Part shown: piece after piece, positions 1 to 9,112 of the stretch | Numbering within the stretch: the first letter of the stretch is position 1 | Layout: the number at the start of each line of letters is the position of its first letter | Assembly (NCBI RefSeq): GCF_013213835.1 | Contig: NZ_JABSSU010000005.1 | Span: 62,001 to 126,000, forward strand | Direction: 5' to 3' | Origin: Winogradskyella sp. | GTDB taxonomy: Bacteria; Bacteroidota; Bacteroidia; Flavobacteriales; Flavobacteriaceae | DNA: 64,000 bases | Program-made: the position numbers and the translations under genes | Notes under the pieces: generated by a model | What the model was told of the DNA's origin: nothing | What the model saw: the letters and a program-made list of their open reading frames with translations, nothing else | Databases searched by the model: none

Positions 1-2
1 TT

Positions 3-212
3 ACGTTGGCTTCAGAAATGGGATTATTGATTAAAGTTGCGACTATCTTATCTTTTGTTACAGCACCTTTTTACGCCATCATCAATTATAAATTGATATC
101 TAGTAAGCATACACCAAAAACATGGCAACCAAATCTTGCACTTCATATTTTATCATGGTTAGGGATAATTTTCTTACTTGGATTTAGCATTTGGTATCTT
201 AGCATTCTTTAG
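3..212 (+). CDS. C-terminal end of an Nramp-like divalent metal transporter (partial)
   Basis: The reading frame is open from the left edge of the window and ends at 212, so only the last ~70 residues are present. They contain two hydrophobic segments (roughly ILSFVTAPFYAIINY and HILSWLGIIFLLGFSIWYL) separated by a short basic loop containing KHTPK. This fits the last two helices of a polytopic transporter and resembles the C-terminus of Nramp/MntH family Mn2+/Fe2+ importers in Bacteroidota. The substrate cannot be judged from this fragment. lipA follows 51 bp downstream with its own promoter-like box, so co-transcription is not required. An alternative is another 11-12 TM symporter; the upstream sequence would decide. 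Confidence 0.5.
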   Translation, partial: TLASEMGLLIKVATILSFVTAPFYAIINYKLISSKHTPKTWQPNLALHILSWLGIIFLLGFSIWYLSIL

Positions 213-234
213 GATTAAATTATAATTTACTTCG

Positions 235-242
235 TATCTTTG
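235..242 (+). promoter_or_regulatory. -7 promoter element of lipA-gap
   Basis: TATCTTTG matches the Bacteroidota -7 consensus TAnnTTTG and lies 21 bp before the chosen lipA ATG (264). No clear -33 TTTG is visible at the expected 19-21 bp upstream. Confidence 0.5.
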
Positions 243-263
243 TTTCTTGAAATTGAAAAATGC

Positions 264-1136
264 ATGGAAACAAAAGTTGCTTCTAATATTTTACCTGAAC
301 GTAAACCAAAATGGCTTAGAGTTAAGCTACCAACAGGTAAAAAATATACTGAATTAAGAAGTCTCGTAGACAAATACAAACTAAACACTATTTGCACATC
401 AGGAAGTTGCCCTAATATGGGAGAATGTTGGGGTGAAGGAACCGCTACATTCATGATTCTAGGCAATGTGTGTACGCGTTCTTGTGGATTCTGTGGTGTA
501 AAAACCGGAAGACCAGAAACTGTGGATTGGGATGAACCTGAAAAAGTAGCACGCTCTATTAAAATTATGAAAATAAAGCATGCAGTACTTACCAGTGTAG
601 ATAGAGATGACTTAAAGGATATGGGAAGCATCATGTGGGCTGAAACAGTTAAAGCTGTCCGCAGAATGAATCCTGAAACAACTTTAGAAACATTGATTCC
701 AGACTTTCAAGGTATCGAAAGACATATTGACCGTATCATAGAAGTTGCGCCAGAGGTTGTATCTCACAACATTGAAACCGTTAGACGACTAACTCGTGAG
801 GTTCGTATTCAAGCTAAATATGATCGTAGTATGGGTGTTTTAAAATACTTAAAGCAACAAGGTCAACGAAGAACTAAATCTGGCATCATGTTAGGTTTAG
901 GGGAAACACGAGAAGAAGTGATTCAAACATTACATGACTTACGTGAAAATGATGTTGATGTTGTAACCATTGGACAATATCTTCAACCTAGCAAAAAACA
1001 CTTACCTGTGCAACGTTTTATCAATCCGGATGAATTCAAAGAGTATGAAGAAATCGGATTAGATTTAGGTTTCAGACACGTAGAGAGTAGTGCTTTAGTT
1101 CGTTCTTCTTACAAGGCACAAAAACACATTAATTAA
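264..1136 (+). CDS. lipA: Lipoyl synthase
   Basis: Radical SAM enzyme that inserts two sulfurs into octanoyl groups on lipoyl domains, completing the cofactor of pyruvate and 2-oxoglutarate dehydrogenases and the glycine cleavage system. Visible motifs: the auxiliary cluster cysteines in [12 protein letters not shown], then the radical [11 protein letters not shown] motif (CxxxCxxC) and the C-terminal [12 protein letters not shown] segment carrying the conserved serine ligand. At 290 aa the length is normal. The ATG at 264 is preferred over the upstream TTG because the Flavobacteriia-type N-terminus begins METK and the -7 box lies just upstream. The stop overlaps the GAPDH start by one base (TAATG), indicating translational coupling. 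Confidence 0.97.
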   Translation: METKVASNILPERKPKWLRVKLPTGKKYTELRSLVDKYKLNTICTSGSCPNMGECWGEGTATFMILGNVCTRSCGFCGVKTGRPETVDWDEPEKVARSIKIMKIKHAVLTSVDRDDLKDMGSIMWAETVKAVRRMNPETTLETLIPDFQGIERHIDRIIEVAPEVVSHNIETVRRLTREVRIQAKYDRSMGVLKYLKQQGQRRTKSGIMLGLGETREEVIQTLHDLRENDVDVVTIGQYLQPSKKHLPVQRFINPDEFKEYEEIGLDLGFRHVESSALVRSSYKAQKHIN

Positions 1137-2152
1137 TGATAAGAGTCGCTATCAATGGTTTTGGTAGAATTGGACGTCGTGTTTTCAGACTTGCACTAGA
1201 AAATCCGAACATAGAGATTGTTGCCATAAATGATTTAGCGGACTCAAAAACACTTAGCCATTTATTAAAATACGACAGTATTCATGGACTACTTAAGGAA
1301 GAAATCTCATGTGATGATACCAATATCATAGTTAGTGGTATTAAAATTCCGCTTTACAATGAAGCTCATCCCAAAAGTCTTGATTGGTTAAAAGTTCAGC
1401 CAGATTTTGTTATTGAATCAACAGGAAAGTTTAAAACGAAAACTGAATTAAAACACCACATAACAAATGGGGCTAAACAAGTAATATTATCCGTTCCACC
1501 TTTAGAAGACGATATTAAAACTATAGTCTTAGGTATTAACGATCATCATTTAGATGGTGACGAGTGTATTATTTCTAATGCGTCATGTACGACAAATAAT
1601 GCTGCACCAATGATTGCCTTAATAAAGGAGCATTTTGGGATTAAACAGGCATATATTACAACGGTACACTCTTATACAACAGACCAAAGTTTACATGATC
1701 AACCACATAGAGATTTACGACGCTCTAGAGCTGCTGGTCAGTCAATAGTACCTACAACTACTGGTGCCGCCAAAGCATTAACAAAAATATTTCCAGACCT
1801 ATCTGATGTTATAGGTGGATGTGGGATACGTGTTCCTGTCGCAAACGGTTCGTTAACAGACATGACTATAAATGTCAATAAGCATACTTCAATAAAAGAA
1901 GTGAATGCAATATTTAAAAATGCCTCGGAAGATCAATTAAAGGGCATCTTAGAATACACAGCAGATCCGATAGTATCCATAGATATTGTTGGTAATAAAC
2001 ATTCGTGTATATTCGACTCACAGATGACTTCCGTAATTGGTGATATGGTTAAAATTGTCGGTTGGTATGACAATGAAACAGGCTACAGCTCTAGAATCCT
2101 AGACTTAATTTGCAATTTATCGGCAAAAAATATACTTTTATCGGATAAATAA
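1136..2152 (+). CDS. gap: Type I glyceraldehyde-3-phosphate dehydrogenase
   Basis: NAD(P)-dependent GAPDH of glycolysis/gluconeogenesis, 338 aa. The Rossmann motif INGFGRIGR is at residues 6-14, the catalytic nucleophile Cys151 lies in SNASCTTN, and the C-terminal WYDNETGYSSR signature is present. The usual second cysteine (SCTTNC) is replaced (SCTTNNAAP). The 1-bp overlap with lipA places both genes on one transcript, an unusual pairing because GAPDH is often monocistronic. Bacteroidota often carry two GAPDH genes; whether this is the main glycolytic one or the second copy cannot be told here. Confidence 0.93.
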   Translation: MIRVAINGFGRIGRRVFRLALENPNIEIVAINDLADSKTLSHLLKYDSIHGLLKEEISCDDTNIIVSGIKIPLYNEAHPKSLDWLKVQPDFVIESTGKFKTKTELKHHITNGAKQVILSVPPLEDDIKTIVLGINDHHLDGDECIISNASCTTNNAAPMIALIKEHFGIKQAYITTVHSYTTDQSLHDQPHRDLRRSRAAGQSIVPTTTGAAKALTKIFPDLSDVIGGCGIRVPVANGSLTDMTINVNKHTSIKEVNAIFKNASEDQLKGILEYTADPIVSIDIVGNKHSCIFDSQMTSVIGDMVKIVGWYDNETGYSSRILDLICNLSAKNILLSDK

Positions 2153-2153
2153 T

Positions 2154-2161
2154 TATATTTG
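2154..2161 (+). promoter_or_regulatory. -7 promoter element of the TPR hybrid kinase
   Basis: TATATTTG matches TAnnTTTG and lies immediately after the GAPDH stop codon, 21 bp before the kinase ATG at 2183. A T-rich stretch near 2135-2140 is at a plausible -33 position. Confidence 0.5.
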
Positions 2162-2182
2162 TTTCTATATAAGACTATAACA

Positions 2183-4420
2183 ATGTCCCATATCAAATAT
2201 TATATAGTAGTATTTTTAATTTGTCTTTGTAGTCCGAACTTCGCCCAACAAGAAGGTGCTAATGACTCGGATAAATTAGAATTGACCCTACAAAATCTAA
2301 TACAAAGGGCAAAACTTGAAAATGATAGAGGTGATTATCTTAATGCAAAAGACGATCTCGAAGAAGCCTTGTCAATAGCAGAATTACTTGATGATAAAAT
2401 TAATCAAGGAATTATACACACTAAAATTGCAAGAGTCCAATACCTAGTCGGCGAAACAAATAGAGCCAATGTTTCACTCAATACAGCTGCTTCCATTCAA
2501 CGTGGAATTAACGATTACCCAAACTTAGCAATTACATATAATATTAAAGGTGTTATTCATCACACAAATCAAGAGTATGAGGATGCATTGGGCTATTATA
2601 AATCTGCTAAAAACCTATTTGAGCAAGAAGAACTTGAAGAGTATGTTTCTGAAGTTACGCTTAACCAAGCTAAAACTTACATAGCAGTCAAAAACTTTGA
2701 AACTGCCAAAACTATTTTAGAAAGCACCATAATCATTGCAAAAAAATACGAGCAAAATAAAAGACTAAGTAGCGCTTTAATAGAAATGGGTAAAGTTTCT
2801 AATGCCTTAGGTAATAGTGAACTCGCTTTAAGCCAAATCAATGAAGGATTATCTATAGCTAAACAAGGTAATATTATTGAAAATATTAATGAAGCCTTCT
2901 TAACACTTAGTGAGGTTTATGAAAAAATTGGTGACTACAAAAACGCTCTAATTAACACCAATAGTCACATAAAATTATCTGACTCTATTCTTAATGTAAA
3001 ACGTCAAAATTTAGCTTCTGGTGTTGCTTCAATACATGTAAGTAAATATAAAGACGAAAAAAACAAACAACTGCAAGAACAGTTTGACGAAGTTAGTAAG
3101 GAAAGTAATTTTACTAGAATTACCACCACGCTCAGTATCGCACTGATAACAATACTTTCACTTTTAACGCTTTCCTTATATAAAAACAACAATATAAGGT
3201 TAAAGACGAATAATATGCTACATAAAAAAAATGACGAATTAATTGTAGCAAAAGAAAAAGCAGAATTGGCCTCTAAAACAAAGGCTAACTTTTTATCAAC
3301 CGTCACTCATGAGTTACGTACACCTTTATATGCGGTAACCGGATTGACCAATATGCTTTTAGAAGAAGATCCAAAACCTCATCAGCTAGCACATTTAAAG
3401 TCACTAAAATTTTCGGGTGATTATCTGTTGACTTTTATTAATGATATTCTACAAATCAATAAAATTGAAGCTAACAAAGTTGAGTTAGACCCAGAAGTAT
3501 TTAATCTTAAAAACAAAATTGATAATGTTATTTCTGCTTTAGCAAATTCTGCCAAAGACAACGGTACTAAGCTTCATTATTACTACGAAAAAGACCTTCC
3601 TGAAACGTTCAATGGAGATCAATTAAAATTATCTCAAATCCTAATTAATCTCTTAGGTAATGCCATTAAGTTTACCAAAGACGGAGATATCTGGGTAAGA
3701 GTTCACAAGATTGAAGCAAAAAACAAAAATTATAGATTACGTTTTGAAATTGAAGATAATGGTATTGGAATCACTAAAGAAAAACAAGACCAATTGTTTG
3801 ATAGTTTCGCACAAGGTTCTGTTCAGATAAATAGAAAATATGGTGGTACAGGACTAGGACTTTCAATTGTTAAAGGACTTATCAAAATACTAAAAGGTAA
3901 AATATATCTTAAGAGTGAACTTGGAAAAGGTACAACATTCTTCTTTGAAATTCCATTAGAAGAAGTTAAGGATGTAGAAAAAACAAAATCTGAAGAAAGA
4001 GAAAAAGCAAACAAAGTTGAAGAACTTGATTTAGAAGATGTTAAAATTTTAATTGTTGAAGACAACAAAATCAATCAAATGATTACACGTAAAATCCTAA
4101 CAAAAATGGGACTAAAATGTGACTTGGTTGATAATGGTGAAGCTGCTGTTGAAAAGGTAAGATCAAACACTTACAACATTGTTTTAATGGATATTCACAT
4201 GCCAGGAATTAGTGGTCTTGAAGCAACAAAAATCATACGATCTTTTGATAAAGACACAACAATTTTTGCATTAACCGCGGTTACACTAGAAGATAAAATG
4301 CATGAGTTTGGTGAAGCCGGATTTAACGATATTATCTCTAAACCTTTCAAACAAGAAGACTTTGAGAAAAAGCTTTATGATGTACTATCAGGTAAAGAGA
4401 TTGTCTCTAGTTTCTTCTAA
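2183..4420 (+). CDS. TPR-containing hybrid histidine kinase/response regulator
   Basis: Membrane sensor kinase of 745 aa. A signal peptide or N-terminal anchor (hydrophobic YIVVFLICLCSPNFAQ) is followed by an exported TPR array (about residues 40-280), a short coiled coil and one TM helix near 310-335. Then come HisKA with THELRTPL (phospho-His ~376), HATPase_c with the N box NLLGNAIKF, EDNGIGI and GGTGLGLSIV, and a C-terminal REC domain with VLMDIHMP (phospho-Asp ~670). No DNA-binding output domain is present, so signal passes to a partner or stays phosphorelay-type. The ATG at 2183 is preferred over an upstream TTG at 2159 that falls inside the promoter box. The stop overlaps convergent lpxK by 4 bp. 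The ligand is unknown. Confidence 0.9.
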   Translation: MSHIKYYIVVFLICLCSPNFAQQEGANDSDKLELTLQNLIQRAKLENDRGDYLNAKDDLEEALSIAELLDDKINQGIIHTKIARVQYLVGETNRANVSLNTAASIQRGINDYPNLAITYNIKGVIHHTNQEYEDALGYYKSAKNLFEQEELEEYVSEVTLNQAKTYIAVKNFETAKTILESTIIIAKKYEQNKRLSSALIEMGKVSNALGNSELALSQINEGLSIAKQGNIIENINEAFLTLSEVYEKIGDYKNALINTNSHIKLSDSILNVKRQNLASGVASIHVSKYKDEKNKQLQEQFDEVSKESNFTRITTTLSIALITILSLLTLSLYKNNNIRLKTNNMLHKKNDELIVAKEKAELASKTKANFLSTVTHELRTPLYAVTGLTNMLLEEDPKPHQLAHLKSLKFSGDYLLTFINDILQINKIEANKVELDPEVFNLKNKIDNVISALANSAKDNGTKLHYYYEKDLPETFNGDQLKLSQILINLLGNAIKFTKDGDIWVRVHKIEAKNKNYRLRFEIEDNGIGITKEKQDQLFDSFAQGSVQINRKYGGTGLGLSIVKGLIKILKGKIYLKSELGKGTTFFFEIPLEEVKDVEKTKSEEREKANKVEELDLEDVKILIVEDNKINQMITRKILTKMGLKCDLVDNGEAAVEKVRSNTYNIVLMDIHMPGISGLEATKIIRSFDKDTTIFALTAVTLEDKMHEFGEAGFNDIISKPFKQEDFEKKLYDVLSGKEIVSSFF

Positions 4421-5415
4421 CTTACAAATGATTTTACAGCGTTTTCAAAACTATCAGAATCAGAGATTTTCACTGTAATAGGTAAATAATACAATTTATC
4501 CTGCAGTAATTCGTAATCACACAACCTTACATAATCTTTTTCAGTAGTGATTATTAATTCTAACTTAGAGAGCTTTTCGATGTCATTTTGTCTAAAGCTA
4601 TAGTGGTCTGGATACTCGAGATGTTCAAACTCTAACCCTTTTTCATTTAAAAAATTCACTAGTGGCTTTGCATAGGCAATTCCAGTTACTAAAGTAAACT
4701 TAGGTAAAGAAGACACAGACATTTCGTTAGTTTTAGAAACAACCACATCAGAATAATCTATATGACTAAAGTAAACAGCTTGATGAGCTTTAACTTTAAT
4801 ACTCGATTCTATAGTTTTCTTTTCTTCTTCAGAAATACGTTTAGGACACTTGGTAACGACAATTATGTTAGCTCGCTTAGAACCAGACCTTGGTTCTCTC
4901 AAATTTCCAGTTGGTAAGACAATATCCTTATAAAAAAGGTTATGATAAGACGTCAACATAATATTAAAGCCAGCTTTTACTTTTCTATGCTGATAGGCAT
5001 CATCCAATAAAATAACCTCAGGTTCGTCTACTAGTTTCAATAATTCTTCTATTCCGTTTTGTCTATTACTATCAACTGCAACCTTTATATCCTTAAACTT
5101 TCTAAAAAACTGAAACGGTTCATCGCCAATAGTATCTGCAGTAGCATCATCATCAGCAAGCACAAATCCTTCAGTTATGCGCTTGTAACCTCTACTTAGG
5201 GTTGCAACAGATTTATCATCCTTTAACAAACGAATTAAATACTCAATCATTGGTGTTTTCCCTGTTCCGCCTGTACTTAGATTACCCACACAAATAACTG
5301 GTAAGTCATAAGACTTATGCTTTTTTATGTTTTTGTCGTATAACCAATTTCGTAACCATGTCACCAAAAAATAAATGGGCACTACAGGAAATAATATGAT
5401 TCGTAGAAACTTCAT
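4417..5415 (-). CDS. lpxK: Tetraacyldisaccharide 4'-kinase
   Basis: Phosphorylates the 4'-position of the lipid A precursor at the inner membrane, a late step of Kdo2-lipid A synthesis. 332 aa. An N-terminal hydrophobic membrane-binding helix (residues ~2-22) precedes the Walker A GNLSTGGTGKTP at ~44-55. LLDDAYQHR, typical of LpxK, follows mid-protein, and a C-terminal TTEKDYVRL segment also fits the family. The ATG at 5415 is preferred to an ATG two codons upstream. It is transcribed toward the hybrid kinase (4-bp stop overlap) and divergently from the Nif3-like gene. Confidence 0.95.
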   Translation of the reverse strand: MKFLRIILFPVVPIYFLVTWLRNWLYDKNIKKHKSYDLPVICVGNLSTGGTGKTPMIEYLIRLLKDDKSVATLSRGYKRITEGFVLADDDATADTIGDEPFQFFRKFKDIKVAVDSNRQNGIEELLKLVDEPEVILLDDAYQHRKVKAGFNIMLTSYHNLFYKDIVLPTGNLREPRSGSKRANIIVVTKCPKRISEEEKKTIESSIKVKAHQAVYFSHIDYSDVVVSKTNEMSVSSLPKFTLVTGIAYAKPLVNFLNEKGLEFEHLEYPDHYSFRQNDIEKLSKLELIITTEKDYVRLCDYELLQDKLYYLPITVKISDSDSFENAVKSFVS

Positions 5416-5431
5416 GAGCACTAAAATATGT

Positions 5432-5439
5432 TATTTTTG
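5432..5439 (+). promoter_or_regulatory. -7 promoter element of the Nif3-like gene
   Basis: TATTTTTG matches TAnnTTTG and ends 16 bp before the ATG at 5456, in the 40-bp divergent gap with lpxK. Confidence 0.45.
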
Positions 5440-5455
5440 AAACAAATATATACTT

Positions 5456-6571
5456 ATGACAGTTCAAGATGTAATAAACCAACTTCATGATCTCGCACCA
5501 TTATCGTACGCAGAAGATTTTGATAATGTTGGACTTTTAGTCGGTAATAAATCGCAAGAAGTTTCAGGTATACTTGTAACACTAGATACGCTTGAAGCTG
5601 TTGTTGATGAAGCTATTGAAAACGATTGCAATCTTATTGTTAGTTTTCACCCTATCATCTTTAAAGGTTTAAAAAAAATTACTGGTAAAAGTTATGTAGA
5701 ACGTGTGGTGATAAAAGCAATTCAAAACAATATTGCTATTTTCTCAATTCATACAGCTTTAGATAATGCGATTGAAGGTGTTAACTCTATTATTTGTAAT
5801 CAACTTGGACTTACAAATAAGCAAATCTTAATTCCACAATCTGGCACCATAAAAAAACTTCAAACCAATGTTCCAAAAGTAAAGGCTGAAGCATTGAGAA
5901 CTGCGCTATTCAATGCTGGCGCTGGTAGTTTAGGTAATTACGATTCTTGTAGTTTTAATATTGAAGGAAAAGGCACTTACATGGGTAATGAAGCTTCAAA
6001 CCCAACTATTGGCGAAAAAGGAAAATTACATACAGAAGACGAAACCCTAATTTCAGTAACCTTTAAAAAACACTTAGAATCTCAAGTTTTAAAAGCATTA
6101 TTCAACACACATCCGTATGAAGAAGTTGCCTATGAGGTTACTACTTTAGACAATACCAATCAACAAATTGGTATGGGAATGATAGGCGAACTAGAAACAC
6201 CAATGGATGAAAAGGATTGCTTAGTTTACATTAAAGACAAAATGAATGCTTCTGTGGTACGCCATAGCCAATTCTTAGATAAACCTGTAAAAAAGATTGC
6301 TGTTTTAGGCGGTTCTGGTAGTTTTGCCATTAGTGCGGCAAAAGCAAAAGGTGCTGATATTTTAGTCACTGCAGACTTAAAATATCATGACTTTTTCTCT
6401 GCCGAAAATTCTATTCTATTAGCAGATATTGGTCACTATGAAAGCGAACAGTTCACAAAATCGTTTTTAGTAGACTATCTCTCAAAAAAAATTACTAGTT
6501 TTGCACCTGCTCTACAGGCAAGTAGAGTGATTTTATCAAAGACAAATACAAATCCGGTAAAGTATTTATAA
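5456..6571 (+). CDS. Nif3-like dinuclear metal centre protein (GTP cyclohydrolase 1 type 2/YbgI family)
   Basis: Conserved hexameric metal-binding protein of uncertain biochemical role. At 371 aa it is the long form in which the two Nif3 halves flank a PII/CutA-like insert (about residues 130-235). Family motifs: YAEDFDNVGLLVG at the N-terminus, FHPIIFKG (His65), SIHTALDNAIEGVN and the C-terminal ADIGHYESEQF with the His/Glu metal ligands. The canonical HHP pair is FHP here, so one of the usual five metal ligands appears replaced. The next gene starts 3 bp downstream, so the two are an operon, as commonly seen in Flavobacteriia. Confidence 0.9.
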   Translation: MTVQDVINQLHDLAPLSYAEDFDNVGLLVGNKSQEVSGILVTLDTLEAVVDEAIENDCNLIVSFHPIIFKGLKKITGKSYVERVVIKAIQNNIAIFSIHTALDNAIEGVNSIICNQLGLTNKQILIPQSGTIKKLQTNVPKVKAEALRTALFNAGAGSLGNYDSCSFNIEGKGTYMGNEASNPTIGEKGKLHTEDETLISVTFKKHLESQVLKALFNTHPYEEVAYEVTTLDNTNQQIGMGMIGELETPMDEKDCLVYIKDKMNASVVRHSQFLDKPVKKIAVLGGSGSFAISAAKAKGADILVTADLKYHDFFSAENSILLADIGHYESEQFTKSFLVDYLSKKITSFAPALQASRVILSKTNTNPVKYL

Positions 6572-6573
6572 CT

Positions 6574-7359
6574 ATGGCAAAAAAAGCTGAAGCTTCTGTA
6601 GAAGATAGATTAAGAGCGCTATACGATTTACAGTTAATAGATTCAAGAGTAGACGAAATCAGAAATATAAGAGGTGAGCTTCCTTTAGAAGTAAGAGATT
6701 TAGAAGATGAGGTTGAAGGATTAAACAAAAGATTAGAAAAATTAGATGACAGTTTAGCTGTTATTGATGAAGAGATTAAAGCAAAAAAGAACCTAATCGA
6801 AGAGTCAAAATCTCTTATCAAAAAATACACGGAACAGCAAAATAATGTTAGAAATAACAGAGAATACAACTCTTTAACTAAAGAGATAGAGTTTCAAGAA
6901 TTAGAAATTCAACTTGCTGAAAAGCACATTAAAGAATTTAAAGCTCAAATAGAGCAAAAGAAAGAAGTTATATCTTCTACTAAAGATAAATTAAAGGACA
7001 GACAAGCGCACTTAAAGCACAAAAAAGGTGAGCTAGATGAAATCCTTAAAGAAACTGAAAAAGAAGAAGAAGCACTTTTAGGAAAGTCTAAAGACTACGA
7101 AAAGAAAATTGATGACCGTTTAGTAAAAGCGTATCACAGAATTAGAAACAATGTTAAAAATGGTTTAGCCGTTGTTGCTATTGAGCGTGGTGCTTCTGGA
7201 GGTTCTTTCTTTACAATTCCACCACAGGTACAAGTGGAAATTGCATCTCGTAAAAAAGTAATTACAGATGAGCATAGTGGCCGTATCTTAGTTGATGCGG
7301 TATTAGCTGAAGAAGAAAAAGTAAAAATGCAAAAGTTATTTGCTAAACTAAGCAAATAA
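6574..7359 (+). CDS. C4-type zinc-ribbon family coiled-coil protein (DUF164-like), cysteine-less variant
   Basis: 261 aa. A long charged coiled coil (about residues 35-180) is followed by the C-terminal domain that in this family is a zf-RING_7 zinc ribbon. Here all four expected zinc cysteines are absent: the GxCxGC half reads GASGGS (Ser208, Ser211) and the CxxCGRIL half reads DEHSGRIL (Asp232, Ser235). The flanking family signature FFTIPPQVQ is intact, so the fold is probably kept without zinc. It lies 3 bp after the Nif3-like gene and is followed by a strong terminator, closing a two-gene operon. Molecular function is unknown; homologues have been discussed as chaperone- or secretion-related adaptors. 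Confidence 0.85.
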   Translation: MAKKAEASVEDRLRALYDLQLIDSRVDEIRNIRGELPLEVRDLEDEVEGLNKRLEKLDDSLAVIDEEIKAKKNLIEESKSLIKKYTEQQNNVRNNREYNSLTKEIEFQELEIQLAEKHIKEFKAQIEQKKEVISSTKDKLKDRQAHLKHKKGELDEILKETEKEEEALLGKSKDYEKKIDDRLVKAYHRIRNNVKNGLAVVAIERGASGGSFFTIPPQVQVEIASRKKVITDEHSGRILVDAVLAEEEKVKMQKLFAKLSK

Positions 7360-7384
7360 AATTTTCAACTTTATCATATTATGA

Positions 7385-7415
7385 GCCTTCACAAATTGTG
7401 AAGGCTTTTTTATTT
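7385..7415 (+). terminator. Rho-independent terminator of the Nif3/zinc-ribbon operon
   Basis: Perfect 8-bp stem GCCTTCAC (7385-7392) and GTGAAGGC (7398-7405), 5-nt loop, followed by a run of T. It lies 25 bp after the stop at 7359. Confidence 0.9.
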
Positions 7416-7546
7416 TTTATGACTTAGGTTCTCGATGTCACCATAATCTATTATGGTCTTAATCTTTTTAATAAAACTTTAAAACATTACAGTGTTAAGG
7501 AATTGTATTTTTACACGTCTATTGAAAAAAGAAAAATACACCAAAC

Positions 7547-8215
7547 ATGAAAAAGTTACTTTACGTTTTTACCTTAAGTCTATTATTTAGCTGTCATAAT
7601 CAAGCACAAAACAATCCAGAACAGCAAAAAGTCATCAATGCAGAACCTGTTGAAGTACCATTAGAAAACGGAAAAGCAAAAGCTTATTTTGCGAGCGGAT
7701 GCTTTTGGTGCGTAGAAGCCATTTACGAAAGCGTAAATGGTGTTGATGAAGTGATTAGCGGATTTTCTGGCGGACATACAGATGACATTACTTATGAGAA
7801 AAGCCACTCAGGAAGAACAGGTCACTCAGAAACCGTTGAAGTTATATACGACCCAGAAGTTGTAAGTTTTGCGACATTGGTTGATGTTTATTTTGGATCA
7901 CAGAATCCGACGCAAGTTAATGGACAAGGACCAGATAAAGGCTCTCAATATCGTTCAATTATTTTTTACCAAAATGATGAACAAAAGAAAATCATAGAAG
8001 AGAAGAAAACGGCTTTAGCTAAAGAATTAGACGCTACTATTGCAGCAGAAATATACCCGTTTCAAAAATTTTATCCAGTACCAGCATACCATCAAGATTT
8101 TGAAAAGCGTAATCCAAATCATAGCTATGTTAGAGCTGTTTCTATCCCAAGATTAAATAGATTTAAAGCAAAATTTCCTCATTTGCTAAAAGAGGAAGCC
8201 AAAGAAAAACATTAA
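7547..8215 (+). CDS. msrA: Peptide-methionine (S)-S-oxide reductase, lipoprotein form
   Basis: Repairs methionine-S-sulfoxide. 222 aa. The active site GCFWCVEAIY is at residues 51-60 with the nucleophilic Cys52. Family blocks SGFSGGH, TGHSETVEV, GSQYRSIIFY and YHQDF follow. The N-terminus is a lipoprotein signal: hydrophobic LLYVFTLSLLF then SC (Cys16), so the enzyme is probably membrane-anchored in the periplasm or outer membrane, unlike cytoplasmic MsrA. The gene is monocistronic, between a terminator and a convergent methyltransferase gene. The upstream gap 7416-7546 is AT-rich and holds only an imperfect -7 box (TATTTTTA near 7506). Confidence 0.96.
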   Translation: MKKLLYVFTLSLLFSCHNQAQNNPEQQKVINAEPVEVPLENGKAKAYFASGCFWCVEAIYESVNGVDEVISGFSGGHTDDITYEKSHSGRTGHSETVEVIYDPEVVSFATLVDVYFGSQNPTQVNGQGPDKGSQYRSIIFYQNDEQKKIIEEKKTALAKELDATIAAEIYPFQKFYPVPAYHQDFEKRNPNHSYVRAVSIPRLNRFKAKFPHLLKEEAKEKH

Positions 8216-8230
8216 ACGTCAGATCGAGTG

Positions 8231-8259
8231 ATTCAAACTACCTTTTAGGAAGTTTGAAT
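8231..8259. terminator. Hairpin between convergent genes, possible bidirectional terminator
   Basis: ATTCAAACT (8231-8239) pairs perfectly with AGTTTGAAT (8251-8259), with a further CCT/AGG pairing inside. There is no strong T-tract on either side. It sits between msrA and the convergent methyltransferase gene. Confidence 0.5.
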
Positions 8260-8270
8260 TGTATCGAGCA

Positions 8271-9071
8271 CTATATTTTCGTCGCCATTATCTCAAACAA
8301 CATCGGGAACAGTTGATTTTTCATGGCGTACATGCCATTGTCTTGTTTTATTAAATCAGGAAATACATCATACGGACTTTCATCATATTCATTGAGATAA
8401 TCAATTTCTAATCCAGCTTCAATAAGTGCATTTACAACTTCACTTAAACCGTGATTCCAACCATATTCTTTGCTTACAATCTTAGAACTTTGGTCAGCAT
8501 AAGTACCTTCATATTCCTCATAAATAACCTCATCTTGCATATAACCATATTTCATCACTGGTTTCCCTTCTAAATAATCAAACATCCAAAGAATAGGATG
8601 AAACTCTACGATATAAAATGTTCCACCAACTTTAAGTCTTTCGGCAATCATTTTTGCCCATGGTTTTAAATCTGGCAACCAACCTATAACACCATAACTT
8701 GTATAAACGATATCAAAAGTTTCTTTCACAAATTCTGACGTATCTAGAACATTACAGCACACGAACTGAGCATCTAGATTAAGCTCATTATTAAGTTGAG
8801 AGGCAAGTTTAATGGCTTCATCGCTTATATCTATACCAACACATCTTGCTCCTGCTCTACTCCAACTTAAAGTGTCTTGCCCAAAGTGACATTGCAAATG
8901 CAATAAAGACTTTCCTTTAACATCTCCAAGTGCTTTTATTTCATAAGGCATTAATGACGATTTACCAGACTTAAAACCTTCAATATCATACATTTCGCTT
9001 TTAGCATGTATAGCTACTTTCTTATTCCAGGTGTCCTTGTTAACGTTAAAGTATTTGGAATTAGTTGTCAT
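8271..9071 (-). CDS. Class I SAM-dependent methyltransferase
   Basis: 266 aa cytoplasmic protein with a Methyltransf_11/25-type Rossmann fold. Motif I is LLHLQCHFGQDTLSW (residues ~56-70), motif II is the acidic GIDISDEAI, and FDIVYTSYGVIGWLPDL is the post-II segment. The substrate is not evident; relatives are annotated simply as methyltransferases. It starts 42 bp from the divergent lipoprotein gene. No operon partner. Confidence 0.85.
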   Translation of the reverse strand: MTTNSKYFNVNKDTWNKKVAIHAKSEMYDIEGFKSGKSSLMPYEIKALGDVKGKSLLHLQCHFGQDTLSWSRAGARCVGIDISDEAIKLASQLNNELNLDAQFVCCNVLDTSEFVKETFDIVYTSYGVIGWLPDLKPWAKMIAERLKVGGTFYIVEFHPILWMFDYLEGKPVMKYGYMQDEVIYEEYEGTYADQSSKIVSKEYGWNHGLSEVVNALIEAGLEIDYLNEYDESPYDVFPDLIKQDNGMYAMKNQLFPMLFEIMATKI

Positions 9072-9112
9072 GACTATTTAATTTTGCATGTAATTTAAAA
9101 CATCTTTCTTAC

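Noticed and set aside
6495..6869. Minus-strand frame opposite the Nif3/zinc-ribbon junction
   Set aside because: Ser/Leu-rich shadow of two well-supported genes, crossing their boundary.
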